Origin: Streptomyces tibetensis
GTDB taxonomy: Bacteria; Actinomycetota; Actinomycetes; Streptomycetales; Streptomycetaceae
Direction: 5' to 3'
DNA length: 64,000 bases
Assembly: GCF_007655005.1 (NCBI RefSeq)
Contig: NZ_SZVW01000004.1
Location: forward strand, 372,001-436,000
A program made the translations under genes and the position numbers. The first letter of the stretch is position 1. Each line of letters begins with the position of its first letter. Below, piece after piece: positions 35,026-43,733 of this stretch. The notes below the pieces were generated by a model that searched no databases, had not been told where the DNA came from, and saw only the letters and a list, made by a program, of their open reading frames with translations.

Positions 35026-35213
35026 GTGCGCGCAACCCTTCGCGTGAGTTGAAGCCCGTCAATCCCTGGCCAGGACGGACACGTAAGGTTAGCGGCCCTC
35101 CTGCGTGATCTTGGGCAGGGTCTGTCGTCCCAGGTCCACCCTGTCAAGAGCGCATCCGGCCGGTGCAGGTGTCGCCGGGCTGAATCGCCGCAACACCCGT
35201 ACGGCAGCCGGGG

Positions 35214-35235
35214 GTTCATTCGTTGTTCACCAGGG
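35214..35235 (+). promoter_or_regulatory. PHO box (PhoP-binding direct repeat) upstream of phoX
   Basis: GTTCATTCGTT (35214-35224) and GTTCACCAGGG (35225-35235) are two adjoining 11-bp direct repeat units of the Streptomyces PHO-box type (consensus GTTCACC at the start of each unit). It lies 70 bp upstream of the phosphatase gene, with TACGGT (35263-35268) as a possible -10. Induction by phosphate starvation through PhoP is expected. Confidence 0.75.
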
Positions 35236-35304
35236 CGCCCGGCCACCGCACGTATGTACCCCTACGGTCACGCTGAAACCAAGGGCATCCCAGGGGAGAG
35301 TAAA

Positions 35305-37401
35305 GTGCGCAAGCTGCTGCCGTTGATCGGAACTCCGTCCGGTTCGCACCCCGGCGGCCGGTCCGCCATGACCTGTCGCTTCCGATGTGGTGACGCCTGC
35401 TTCCACGAGGTGCCCAACACCAGCTCCAACGAGTACGTCGGCGACGTGATCGCCGGTGCGATCGACCGCCGGTCGATGATGCGTGCCGCGGCCGTGGTGA
35501 CCGTGGCCGCCGCCGGAGCGGGTGCCGCCGGTCTCGCGCGCGCTCCGCAGGCCGCCGCCTCCCCGGCTGCCGGCGCCCCGTCCGCCGCTGCCGCGTCCGA
35601 CGTCGCCCGGCGCAAGCACAAGGGTGCGCGCGGGCTGCGCTTCGCGCCCGTCGCGCCCAACACCGCCGACACGGTCACCGTGCCGGAGGGATACCGGCAG
35701 AACGTCGTCATCCGCTGGGGCGAGCCCATCCTGCGCGGCGCGCCCGCCTTCGACCCGGAGAAGCAGACCGCCAAGGCCCAGGCCGGGCAGTTCGGGTACA
35801 ACTGCGACTTCCTCGCCCTGCTGCCGCTGCCCGGGGAGCCCGGCCGGCAGCTGCTCGTCGCCAATCACGAGTACACCGACGAGATCCTGATGTTCCGCGG
35901 GTACGACGCCGCCCGTCCGACCCGGGAGCAGGTCGAGGTCGCCTGGGCCGCGCACGGGCTGTCCGCCGTCGTCGTCGAGGGGGACCGGAAGACGGGCAAG
36001 CTCACCCCCGTCCCCCGGCACCGGCTGAACCGGCGCGTCACCGCCACCACCGAGTTCCGGCTCACCGGTCCCGTCGCCGGTTCCGAGCTCGTGAAGACCT
36101 CCGCCGACCCGACCGGCACCAAGGTGCTCGGCACGCTCAACAACTGCTCGGGCGGTGTCACCCCGTGGGGCACGACCCTGCACGGCGAGGAGAACTTCAA
36201 CCAGTACTTCGCCAACAGCGGCCGGGCGACCGACAAGCGGTACGGCATCGGCACTGGGGCGAGCGAGCGGAAGTGGGAGAGGTTCGACAAGCGGTTCGAC
36301 GTCGCCCAGGAGCCGAACGAGGTGCACCGGTTCGGGTACGTCGTGGAGTTCGATCCGTACGATCCCGAGTCCACGCCTCGTAAGCACACCGCTCTCGGGC
36401 GGTTCAAGCACGAGGCGGCGACCGTGCGGCTCACGCAGGACGGCCGTCCCGTCGTGTACTCCGGTGACGACGAGCGGTTCGACTACTTCTACAAGTTCGT
36501 CGGCAGCAAGCGGATGCGCCACGGCTCCTCCCGGGCCGTCCGCGAGCACAACCTCTCCCTGCTCGACGAGGGCACGCTGTACGTCGCCAAGCTCACCGGT
36601 GACTCCCCGGCGATCGAGATCGACGGCACGGGCAAGCTGCCCGGCGACGACGAGTTCGACGGGAGCGGTGAATGGATCCCGCTGGCCACCGCCACCGCGA
36701 AGGGTGCCGTCTCGCACGTGGAGGGGATGAGTGCCGAGGAGGTGTTCGTCTTCACGCGGCTCGCCGGTGACAAGGTCGGCGCCACCAAGATGGACCGGCC
36801 CGAGGACATCGAGCCCAACCCGGTGACCGGCAAGGTGTACGTCGCCCTGACCAACAACACCAACCGGGGCGTCGGCTCGAACGCCACGGCGGACGAGGCC
36901 AACCCGCGCAACGCCAACAAGCACGGGCACGTGCTGGAGCTCACCGAGCGGTGGAACCGGCCCGAGAGCACCCGGTTCGCCTGGTCGCTGTTCCTCGTCG
37001 CCGGTGACCCGGACGACCCGGCGACCTACTTCGCCGGGTTCCCGAAGGACGCCGTCAGCCAGATCTCCTGCCCGGACAACGTGGCCTTCGACCCGTACGG
37101 CAACCTGTGGATCTCCACCGACGGTGCCCAGCTCGGCTCGCACGACGGCCTGTTCGGTGTGGCGACCCGGGGTGAGCGGCGCGGCGAGCTCAAGCAGTTC
37201 CTGACCGTGCCGAAGGGTGCCGAGACCTGCGGGCCGATCATCCAGGACCGGCGCGTCCTGGTCTCCGTGCAGCACCCGGGCGAGATCGACGGCGCGTCCG
37301 TGGAGAAGCCGGCCAGCACCTGGCCCGACGGGCCCGGGACGTACGTCCGGCCGGCGGTCGTGGCCGTCTGGCGTGCCGACGGGCGCGACATCGGCGTCTG
37401 A
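35305..37401 (+). CDS. phoX: PhoX-family alkaline phosphatase (DUF839), Tat-exported
   Basis: A 698-residue protein. The Tat signal (DRRSMMRAAAVVTVAAAGAG) lies unusually far in, at about residue 52 after a Cys-containing leader, as in actinobacterial PhoX. The mature part is a beta-propeller metal enzyme: VANHEYTDEILMF, NNCSGGVTPWGTTLHGEENF (metal-ligand Cys and Glu), RFKHEAATVRL, RMDRPED-like KMDRPEDIEPNP, and SCPDNVAFDPYGNLWISTDG. These enzymes are Ca/Fe-dependent and release phosphate from monoesters outside the cell. The GTG at 35305 with GGGGAG upstream fits better than the ATG at 35254. A PHO box upstream supports the role. Confidence 0.9.
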   Translation: MRKLLPLIGTPSGSHPGGRSAMTCRFRCGDACFHEVPNTSSNEYVGDVIAGAIDRRSMMRAAAVVTVAAAGAGAAGLARAPQAAASPAAGAPSAAAASDVARRKHKGARGLRFAPVAPNTADTVTVPEGYRQNVVIRWGEPILRGAPAFDPEKQTAKAQAGQFGYNCDFLALLPLPGEPGRQLLVANHEYTDEILMFRGYDAARPTREQVEVAWAAHGLSAVVVEGDRKTGKLTPVPRHRLNRRVTATTEFRLTGPVAGSELVKTSADPTGTKVLGTLNNCSGGVTPWGTTLHGEENFNQYFANSGRATDKRYGIGTGASERKWERFDKRFDVAQEPNEVHRFGYVVEFDPYDPESTPRKHTALGRFKHEAATVRLTQDGRPVVYSGDDERFDYFYKFVGSKRMRHGSSRAVREHNLSLLDEGTLYVAKLTGDSPAIEIDGTGKLPGDDEFDGSGEWIPLATATAKGAVSHVEGMSAEEVFVFTRLAGDKVGATKMDRPEDIEPNPVTGKVYVALTNNTNRGVGSNATADEANPRNANKHGHVLELTERWNRPESTRFAWSLFLVAGDPDDPATYFAGFPKDAVSQISCPDNVAFDPYGNLWISTDGAQLGSHDGLFGVATRGERRGELKQFLTVPKGAETCGPIIQDRRVLVSVQHPGEIDGASVEKPASTWPDGPGTYVRPAVVAVWRADGRDIGV

Positions 37402-37404
37402 GTC

Positions 37405-37560
37405 ACCTGGCAGCAGTCATCCGTCCGAGCTGCTTGGCAGCAGCCGATCGTTCGAGCTGCTTGGCAGCAGCCCATCGTCGGAGCCGCCCGGCAGCAGCGG
37501 TTCGTCCGAGCCGCCCGGCAGCAGCGGTTCGTCCGAGCCGCCCGGCAGCAGCCGTTCACG
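37405..37560. repeat. 27-bp tandem repeat, six copies, between convergent phoX and lysR genes
   Basis: GGCAGCAG cores occur at 37409, 37436, 37463, 37490, 37517 and 37544, an exact 27-bp period. The first three units have GCTGCTT before the core and the last three GCCGCCC, so two subfamilies exist. The array starts right after the phoX stop and ends on the stop codon of the LysR gene at 37556. Confidence 0.92.
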
Positions 37561-38515
37561 GAAGGGCTGGGCTCGGGGGTCTGAGAGGGCCCCCGGGTTC
37601 CGGCCGTTCCCGCGCCGGCCACTCCCGGTAGGCCGGTGCCTGCCGGGCCACCTCCCCGTACGCCTCCTCCAGCGCGGGGTAGACACCGTCCAGGACGGTC
37701 TCCGTGCGGGCCGCGGCGAGCAGCCGCACGCCGAGCGGGTCGCCCTTCAGGCGGCGTACCGCCATGTCGGGGCGCGGGGTGCGGGTGGGCTGGCAGACGG
37801 TGACGACCTCGCCGGTCGCGACCATGGCGTCGGCCGTGTGGTAGTCGCCGTGCAGGACGTGCGGGCTGACGCGGGCGTCGCGGAACATCCGCTGGACGGC
37901 GTCCCATTCGCCGTCGACCGTGGGGTCGATCATCCAGCGGTCGCCGGCCAGGTCGGCCAGCTCGACCTCCTGCTTCACGGCTGCCGGATGGTCGACGGGC
38001 AGGGACACGCACTGCGGTTCGCGTTCCACCAGGACGCGCAGCCGGAGCTCCGCGGGGATGCGCAGCGGGCAACCCTCCACCTCGTGCACGAAGGCGACGT
38101 CGAGCTGGCCGTCGGCGACCATGCGGAGCAGGGCGTTGGGGGAGACGTTCATGTGGAGGCTGGGGTTTCGGCCGTGGGCGCGCAGTCGGCGCAGCCAGCC
38201 CGCGAGGGCCTTGCTCGCCGTCGAGCCGATGCGGAGCCCGGTGCCGCCGGACGCCGCCGCCCTCGCCTCGGTGACCAGCAGGTGCAGGTCGGCCATCAGC
38301 GGCCGGGCCCGGCTGAGGACCAGGCGGCCCAGCGGGGTGGGGCGGCAGCCGGTGTGGGAGCGCAGGAAGAGCGGTCCGCCCAGCTCCTGCTCGATACGGC
38401 GCAGTTGAGTGCTCAACGACGGCTGGGCGACGCCCAGCTGCCGGGCGGCACGGTGCAGACTGCCGGTGTCGGCTATGGCGCACAGCGCGCGGAGGTGCCT
38501 CACCTCGAGCTCCAT
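37556..38515 (-). CDS. snpR: LysR-family regulator of the snapalysin gene
   Basis: A 319-residue regulator beginning MELEVRHLRALCAIADTGSL, with a winged helix (LHRAARQLGVAQPSLSTQLR, IEQELGGPLFLR) and a ligand domain (LRIGSTASKALAGWLRRLR, LDVAFVHEVEGCPL). It is divergent from the snapalysin gene, with 172 bp between starts. In Streptomyces this pair is classical: the LysR protein activates transcription of the small neutral protease. The last codons meet the 27-bp repeat array. Confidence 0.88.
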   Translation of the reverse strand: MELEVRHLRALCAIADTGSLHRAARQLGVAQPSLSTQLRRIEQELGGPLFLRSHTGCRPTPLGRLVLSRARPLMADLHLLVTEARAAASGGTGLRIGSTASKALAGWLRRLRAHGRNPSLHMNVSPNALLRMVADGQLDVAFVHEVEGCPLRIPAELRLRVLVEREPQCVSLPVDHPAAVKQEVELADLAGDRWMIDPTVDGEWDAVQRMFRDARVSPHVLHGDYHTADAMVATGEVVTVCQPTRTPRPDMAVRRLKGDPLGVRLLAAARTETVLDGVYPALEEAYGEVARQAPAYREWPARERPEPGGPLRPPSPALP

Positions 38516-38687
38516 GCTCTGTGAGGCTAAAGCGGAATCGCGGCGTTAACCAGCCACATAATCCATCGCTAAACCAGGTGAATTGGGCAGCCGATAGTCC
38601 CGTCCTATCCCTGGTTGCCATCATCACAGGCGCCGCACAGGCATCGAGACTCGCCGGTGAGACTCAACCCCACCCAAGGAGTCCTCG
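38516..38687. promoter_or_regulatory. Divergent snpR/snpA promoter region
   Basis: The region has AT-rich, LysR-like T-N11-A elements, e.g. TTAACCAGCCACATAA at about 38547-38562 and a TCGCTAAACC/GGTG segment at 38567-38581. Exact operators are not fixed. The ribosome site AAGGAG at 38678-38683 precedes snpA. Confidence 0.5.
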
Positions 38688-39371
38688 ATGCGAAAGTCCC
38701 TGTCCTCCCTGGCGGTTCTCGGTCTCGGCCTCACGATGGCCGGACTCGGAACGGCTGCCCCCGCCGCGGCGTCCCCGGTCGCGGAGTCCCACGCCGGGTT
38801 CGTCGCCAAGTCGTCCGCGTCCGCGTCCGCCGCCGCCGCCGACTCCGACGCGAGCAGAGCCTTCTTCCAGGCGGTCCTGAAGTCCGTCGCCGAGAAGCGC
38901 GCCGCGAACCCGAGTGCCACCGCGGCCGTCACCGTCGTCTACGACGCCTCCCGCGCGCCGACGTTCAGTGCCCAGATAGCGCGCAGCACCCAGATATGGA
39001 ACAGCTCGGTGTCGAACGTGAAGCTCCAGTCGGGCTCCGCTTCGGCGGCCGACTTCAGCTACCGGGAGGGCAACGACTCCCGCGGCTCGTACGCCTCCAC
39101 GGACGGCCACGGCAGCGGCTACATCTTCCTGGACTACCGGCAGAACCAGCAGTACGACTCCACGCGGGTCACCGCCCACGAGACGGGTCACGTCCTCGGT
39201 CTTCCCGACCACTACTCGGGCCCGTGCAGTGAGCTGATGTCCGGCGGCGGGCCCGGCCCGTCCTGCACCAACGCGATCCCGAACGCGACCGAGCGGTCCC
39301 GCGTCAACCGGCTGTGGGCCAACGGCTTCGCGGCGGCGATGGACAAGGCCCTGGAGAAGTCGGCCCGTTGA
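38688..39371 (+). CDS. snpA: Snapalysin (M7 small neutral metalloprotease), secreted precursor
   Basis: A 227-residue pre-pro-protease. A Sec signal ([19 protein letters not shown] to APAAAS) is followed by a pro-region and a mature domain of about 132-140 residues starting near [15 protein letters not shown]. The zinc motif is [20 protein letters not shown]: two His plus Asp as third ligand, diagnostic of snapalysin. It is the smallest known metalloprotease family and is almost confined to Streptomyces. It is activated by the divergent LysR gene in studied species. Confidence 0.95.
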   Translation: MRKSLSSLAVLGLGLTMAGLGTAAPAAASPVAESHAGFVAKSSASASAAAADSDASRAFFQAVLKSVAEKRAANPSATAAVTVVYDASRAPTFSAQIARSTQIWNSSVSNVKLQSGSASAADFSYREGNDSRGSYASTDGHGSGYIFLDYRQNQQYDSTRVTAHETGHVLGLPDHYSGPCSELMSGGGPGPSCTNAIPNATERSRVNRLWANGFAAAMDKALEKSAR

Positions 39372-39383
39372 GACCCCATGCGG

Positions 39384-39416
39384 ATGCGGCCGCCCTGCCA
39401 CGAGGGGCGGCCGCAT
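39384..39416. terminator. Bidirectional hairpin terminator between snpA and the EEP gene
   Basis: A perfect 12-bp stem (ATGCGGCCGCCC, 39384-39395, with complement 39405-39416) and a 9-nt loop between two convergent genes. It serves both strands. Confidence 0.85.
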
Positions 39417-39437
39417 TCGTGTGCGCCCACGTTCCGG

Positions 39438-40439
39438 TCAGCGGCGCTCGTGGAGCGTGAGGTCCGTGACGACGGCCCGGTGGTCGGTGTCGGCCAGGTC
39501 CAGGATGCGGGTGCGGCTCGCGCCGAAGTCCTCGGACACCAGGACGTGGTCGATCTGCGCGCCGAACGTGGGGGCCGTCCGGGCCGGCCAGGTGGCCGTG
39601 CGGTCGGCGCCGTCCAGGCGGGAGGCGTCGCGCAGGCCGGTGTCGAGGATGCGGCGGAAGGCCGCGTGGTCCTGGGAGGCGTTGAAGTCACCGGCCAGGA
39701 CCAGAGGGGTGCCCGGGTCGGCGCCGGCCGCCTGGCGCAGGGCGCCGAGCTCCCGGCGCCAGAGGTCCACCTGGCCGGGCAGCGGCGGCATGGGGTGGGC
39801 GAGCTGGAGGCGTACGGCGTGCCCGTCGACGTCGGCGACCGCCCCGGGCATGCCCATCGTGCCGGGCACGCCCGCGGTGGGCCGGAGCGGGAAGCGGCTG
39901 AGGATGACGGAGCCTTCGGAGCCGCCGCCCTCCACGGCCCGGCGGTGCGGGTAGTCCTGGGAGAGGTCCCGCTTCAGCAGCTCGTCGCACGCGTAGTCGC
40001 ACTCCTCCACGAAGACCACGTCCGGTTTCTCACGGCGTACGGCGGCGACGAGGGAGCCGGTGCCCTGGCCGAACTCGACGTTGGAGGTCAGCACGCGCAG
40101 GTCGGCGACCGGGCGGCCCGAGGGGTCGTCGACCTTGCCGTACGGCTCGACGTACCAGGCCAGCAGGCCGAGCAGGACCACGCCCCAGAGCGTGCCGAGC
40201 CACCAGCGGGACAGCAGCGTGAGCAGCAGTCCCACGGCGGTGGGGACGAGCAGCCAGGGGAGGAAGGCGAGGAGCTGCGGGACGGGCGTCGTGCCGTCGC
40301 CGTCGGCGGCCCGGAAACCGGCGACCACGCTCACTCCGGCGAACAGCAGACCGGCGCACCGGGCGCCCAGCCGCCGCCCGGGCGGACGGTGCTCGCGCCC
40401 GTCGTCCCTGGCGGTCCACTCGGCAGCGGCGGTGTCCAA
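39438..40439 (-). CDS. Membrane-anchored endonuclease/exonuclease/phosphatase (EEP) family protein
   Basis: A 333-residue protein with three N-terminal membrane segments (CAGLLFAGVSVVAGF, LLAFLPWLLVPTAVGLLL, LWGVVLLGLLAWYV). An EEP catalytic domain follows on the outside: RVLTSNVEFGQG, DVVFVEECDYACDEL, GSVILSRFPL, LVLAGDFNASQDHAAFR, IDHVLVSEDF and DTDHRAVVTDL, which contain the Asn, Glu, Asp-Asn and Asp-His of the metal active site. It probably hydrolyses phosphodiesters at the cell surface. The open frame begins with TTG at 40439; a later start cannot be excluded. Confidence 0.82.
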   Translation of the reverse strand: MDTAAAEWTARDDGREHRPPGRRLGARCAGLLFAGVSVVAGFRAADGDGTTPVPQLLAFLPWLLVPTAVGLLLTLLSRWWLGTLWGVVLLGLLAWYVEPYGKVDDPSGRPVADLRVLTSNVEFGQGTGSLVAAVRREKPDVVFVEECDYACDELLKRDLSQDYPHRRAVEGGGSEGSVILSRFPLRPTAGVPGTMGMPGAVADVDGHAVRLQLAHPMPPLPGQVDLWRRELGALRQAAGADPGTPLVLAGDFNASQDHAAFRRILDTGLRDASRLDGADRTATWPARTAPTFGAQIDHVLVSEDFGASRTRILDLADTDHRAVVTDLTLHERR

Positions 40440-40482
40440 GGCCCGGCCTTCCGTTCGCGGGGTGGGATGCCCGAATCCTCCC

Positions 40483-41292
40483 TCAAAGACGGGGTGGGGC
40501 GGAGGAAGGTTGCCGGGCGTCGACCCGGGCCAGGAATTTCTCCAGCGCGTGATCGAACACGTCCGGGCGTTCCAGGTTCGGCATGTGTGCCGCGCCTTCG
40601 ATGATGTGCAGCTCCGAGTCCGGGAGGGCCGCGTGCATCGCCCGGGCGCCGGAGACCGGCGTGAAGGTGTCGTCGGCCCCCACCACGACCAGGGCCGGGA
40701 CGCGGACGCGCGGCAGCAGGGCGGTGTAGTCGGGGCGGCGGGCCCGGGCGCGCAGGGCCGCGGCGGCGCCCTCGGGGGCGGTGGCGGTCATCATGGCGTG
40801 GACGTGTGCCTTGACCTCGGCGGACGCGTACGGGGCGACCATCCGCTCCAGGACCTCGTCGGCGTAGCCTCGCATGCCCTCGGCGAGGAGGCGGTCCGCC
40901 ATGGCGCTGCGGGTGCGCACGCCCTCGGGGGTCTCCGCCGCCGGGAAGGTGTCCGCGAGGACCAGGCCGCGGACGCGCTCGGGGAACAGCCGGTAGCAGT
41001 CCATGGCGATCTGTCCGCCCATCGACAGGCCCGCGAGCACGAACGACTCCACCTTCAGCTCGTCCAGCAGGGCCTCGACGTCCCGGGCGAAGTCCGAGAA
41101 GTCGGTGACGGCCGGGGTGGTCGGTGAGGCGCCGTAGCCGCGCAGGTCGGGGGCGATGACGCGGCGGGTACCCGGGAACCTGTCGAGTTGCGGGGCCCAC
41201 ATCGTGCGGTCGAAGGGGTGGCCGTGGACGAGGACCAGGGGCAGCCGATGCGTATCGGGGCCTTTGTCCTCGTATGCGAGGAAGGGTGCCAT
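40483..41292 (-). CDS. Alpha/beta-hydrolase
   Basis: A 269-residue hydrolase. The oxyanion motif is LVHGHPFDRTMW, the nucleophile elbow LAGLSMGGQIAM, the acid GADDTFTPVSGAR, and the His EGAAHMPNLERPD. A cap domain lies between. It most resembles 3-oxoadipate enol-lactonase/haloperoxidase-like enzymes, but the substrate is unknown. The ATG at 41292 has no clear ribosome site, so it may be leaderless. It is divergent from the MocR regulator, which may control it. Confidence 0.85.
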   Translation of the reverse strand: MAPFLAYEDKGPDTHRLPLVLVHGHPFDRTMWAPQLDRFPGTRRVIAPDLRGYGASPTTPAVTDFSDFARDVEALLDELKVESFVLAGLSMGGQIAMDCYRLFPERVRGLVLADTFPAAETPEGVRTRSAMADRLLAEGMRGYADEVLERMVAPYASAEVKAHVHAMMTATAPEGAAAALRARARRPDYTALLPRVRVPALVVVGADDTFTPVSGARAMHAALPDSELHIIEGAAHMPNLERPDVFDHALEKFLARVDARQPSSAPPRL

Positions 41293-41318
41293 GGCGTCGA
41301 CCCTAGGGCGCCCAACTA

Positions 41319-41352
41319 CTCGGTGCAATAAGATCTTTGCTCTCGGTGCAAT
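41319..41352. promoter_or_regulatory. Direct-repeat operator between the hydrolase and MocR genes
   Basis: CTCGGTGCAAT occurs at 41319-41329 and again at 41342-41352, 23 bp apart (about two helical turns). MocR-type regulators such as GabR and PdxR bind direct repeats of this kind, so this is the likely autoregulatory site and may also control the hydrolase. Confidence 0.65.
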
Positions 41353-41371
41353 CCAAGGGGGAGACCGGCCG

Positions 41372-42718
41372 ATGAGTGACTACCGGCGCATCGCCGACCG
41401 CATCGCCGACGACATCGCCACCGGACGCCTGCGGCCGGGCCAACGGCTGCCGCCGCAGCGGGCGTTCGCACGGCGGCGGGGCGTCGCCCCGTCGACGGCC
41501 GGGCGGGTCTACGGCGAACTCGTGCGGCGCGGGCTGGTCGTCGGGGAGGTCGGGCGCGGCACCTTCGTACGGGCCGCACCGGCCGGGCCGGCGGGGCAGG
41601 CGCTCATCGAACCCGCCCCGGCCGCCGCACCCGTCAACCTGGAGCTCAACTACCCCGTCGCGCCCGGCCAGCCGGAGCTGCTCGCCCCCGTGCTCGCGCC
41701 GCTGCTGCGCCCCGACGTGCTGGCCGAGGCGCTTTTACCGGCGGCCGCCACCGGCACCGCGGCCGCCCGGGAGGCCGCGGCCACGGTGCTCACCACCCCG
41801 GGCTGGCGCCCCGCCCCGGAGCGGCTGCTGTTCACCGGCAACGCCCGGCAGGCCATCGCCGCCGTGCTGGCCTCGCTGGTCCGGCCGGGCGGCCGGGTCG
41901 GGGTGGAGCAGCTGACGTATCCGCTGGTCAAGGAGATCGCGGCGCGGCTCGGCATCACCCTCGTGCCGCTGGCCGGGGACGCGGCCGGGCTGCTCCCGGA
42001 GGCCGTCGCCGCCGCACACCGCACGGCGCCGCTGTCCGCCCTCTACCTACAGCCGACGCTGCACAACCCGACGTCCCGGACCACCGGCAGGCCGCGGCTG
42101 CTGCAACTCGCCCAGCTGCTCCACGACCTGAACCTGCCCGTCGTGGAGGACCGCATCTGGTCCTTCCTGAGGGAGCCCGGTGATCCGCTCGCCGTGCACG
42201 CCCCGGCCCTCACCCACGTCGTCGACGGGCTCTCCAAGCGGGTCGCCCCGGGGCTCACCGTCGGGTTCCTCGTGGTGCCGCCCCACCGGGTCGCCGCCGT
42301 GGCCGACGCCGTGCGCTCGGGCGGCTGGAGCGCGGGGCGGTTCGCGCTGGAGGCGGCCGTGCGGTGGGCCGGCGAGGGGACGGTGACGCGGCTGGTGGCG
42401 GCCAAGCGGGCGGACGCGGCACGGCGGCAGCTGATCCTCGCCGAGGAACTCGCGGGCTTCGCCGTCCGGTCCGACCCGGCCTCCTGCTTCGCCTGGTGGG
42501 AGCTGCCCGCCCCGTGGCGCGCCGACACCTTCACGGCCGCCGCCGCCGCGCACGGCATCGCCGTCACGCCCGGCCCCGCCTTCGCCGTCGCCCCCGGGCA
42601 CACGCCCGACGCCGTCAGGCTCGGGCTCGCGTCGGCTCCGGAACCGGATCTGCGCCGGGCGCTGCGGACCCTCGCGCATGTCGCCGCGCGGCGAGCCGGG
42701 GACCGTACCGGCCCGTGA
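41372..42718 (+). CDS. MocR-family regulator (GntR winged helix fused to aminotransferase fold)
   Basis: A 448-residue protein. Residues 1-70 are a GntR DNA-binding domain (IADDIATGRLRPGQRLPPQR, VAPSTAGRVYGELVRRGLV). The remainder is a fold-type I aminotransferase domain, with LYLQPTLHNPTSRTTGRPR and the PLP lysine in HVVDGLSKRVAPGLTVGF. It probably uses PLP to sense an amine or amino acid. GGGGGAGA precedes the ATG at 41372; the frame upstream includes the operator. Its last 104 bp overlap the 3' end of the next, convergent gene. Confidence 0.9.
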   Translation: MSDYRRIADRIADDIATGRLRPGQRLPPQRAFARRRGVAPSTAGRVYGELVRRGLVVGEVGRGTFVRAAPAGPAGQALIEPAPAAAPVNLELNYPVAPGQPELLAPVLAPLLRPDVLAEALLPAAATGTAAAREAAATVLTTPGWRPAPERLLFTGNARQAIAAVLASLVRPGGRVGVEQLTYPLVKEIAARLGITLVPLAGDAAGLLPEAVAAAHRTAPLSALYLQPTLHNPTSRTTGRPRLLQLAQLLHDLNLPVVEDRIWSFLREPGDPLAVHAPALTHVVDGLSKRVAPGLTVGFLVVPPHRVAAVADAVRSGGWSAGRFALEAAVRWAGEGTVTRLVAAKRADAARRQLILAEELAGFAVRSDPASCFAWWELPAPWRADTFTAAAAAHGIAVTPGPAFAVAPGHTPDAVRLGLASAPEPDLRRALRTLAHVAARRAGDRTGP

Positions 42719-43583
42719 CCCAGGCACCGGCCGCCACCGCCAGACCCAGCACGCACAGCAGCCAGGACACCGTGCGCAGGGTGGCCGTGAGGGCGTCGTA
42801 GACGGCCCCCGCGGCCGGGCGGTGCAGGGCGTCGGGCAGGTCGGCGAGGGTGAGGCGGCGGCCGATCGCGACGGCGAGGACCAGCAGCGCGCCGCCCAGG
42901 GCGGTACCCAGCCCGAGGGCGGTGACCGCGCGGCGGCGGCACGCGGCGACGGCGATCCCGGCGACCGCGAGGACGGCGGCGGCGAGCGGCAGCCAGAAGG
43001 CGGCGGTGTCCAGCACGTGGTACCCCTTGCGCAGTCGGTCCGCGTCGTCCGCCGGGAGCACCGGGATCCGCGTGTGCGTGACCGGGATGCGGTGGGCGAA
43101 CGGCACGTGTTCTTCGGCGAGTCGCTGTTTGAACCGGGCGATGACGGGAGCGGGGTCGACGGTGACCGGGGCGCCGCCGGCGCCGTCGTCGCGCAGGGAG
43201 CGCAGCACCGCGTCGTGCACGGCCCGGTTCGCCGCGTCCCAGGCCGCGCGATACGCCTCGGTGCGGGTGAAGGAGCGCGCCGCGTCGTGCACGAACGGTC
43301 CGACCGCCCCGCGCAGCGGGCCGGTGTCGACTTGGCGCCCGAGCTCCCGCAGGACACCGTCCCCGACGGCGTCCGCGACCGCGAGCCGCACGTCCGGGTC
43401 CACGGCGAGCGGCGCCATCGTCCGGACGTAGCGGCCGGTGTCGGTGAGCCCGTGGGCCGCCCAGGACGCGAGCGTTCCGAGGGGCACGAGCAGGCACGCG
43501 AGGACCAGCAGAACGGCCGACAGGACGTTCCGCGGTCGTGGGGGCGCCTTCCCGGCCAGGGGCGCCCGAAAGCGTTCGGACAC
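42615..43583 (-). CDS. Membrane protein with large extracytoplasmic domain
   Basis: A 322-residue protein (from the GTG at 43583; a TTG at 43595 is the other option). It has one N-terminal membrane segment (NVLSAVLLVLACLLVPLGTL), an extracytoplasmic domain of about 170 residues with repeated helical motifs (YVRTMAPLAVDPDVRLAVAD, GAVGPFVHDAARSFTR) and three membrane segments near the end. This layout is widespread in streptomycetes and of unknown function. It overlaps the MocR gene by 104 bp tail to tail. Confidence 0.75.
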   Translation of the reverse strand: MSERFRAPLAGKAPPRPRNVLSAVLLVLACLLVPLGTLASWAAHGLTDTGRYVRTMAPLAVDPDVRLAVADAVGDGVLRELGRQVDTGPLRGAVGPFVHDAARSFTRTEAYRAAWDAANRAVHDAVLRSLRDDGAGGAPVTVDPAPVIARFKQRLAEEHVPFAHRIPVTHTRIPVLPADDADRLRKGYHVLDTAAFWLPLAAAVLAVAGIAVAACRRRAVTALGLGTALGGALLVLAVAIGRRLTLADLPDALHRPAAGAVYDALTATLRTVSWLLCVLGLAVAAGAWVTGRYGPRLAARRHARGSAAPGADPVPEPTRARA

Positions 43584-43683
43584 CCTTCCAGGCAAGCCGC
43601 CCCGGGCCGCTCCCGCGAGCGATGTGACGCCGTCCGGCCGCCCGTCTGCCGCGCTACAGCCCGCCCCACCTGCGAGAAAACGC

Positions 43684-43715
43684 TTCGGGGGAGCCCGTCG
43701 GCGGGCTCCCCCGAA
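43684..43715 (-). terminator. Hairpin terminator with T-tract after the 146-residue membrane protein gene
   Basis: A perfect 14-bp stem (TTCGGGGGAGCCCG, 43684-43697, with complement 43702-43715) with a 4-nt TCGG loop. On the minus strand it is followed by GCGTTTTC, one of the few clear T-tracts in the window. Confidence 0.88.
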
Positions 43716-43733
43716 CGAGTGTCCCGAGCCTGT

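Noticed and set aside
33729..35047. Long plus-strand frames antisense to the TerF-like gene (Ser/Ala/Gly-rich, up to 694 residues)
   Set aside because: They are shadows created by the repeat-rich, G/C-biased coding strand opposite; no start signals or domains.
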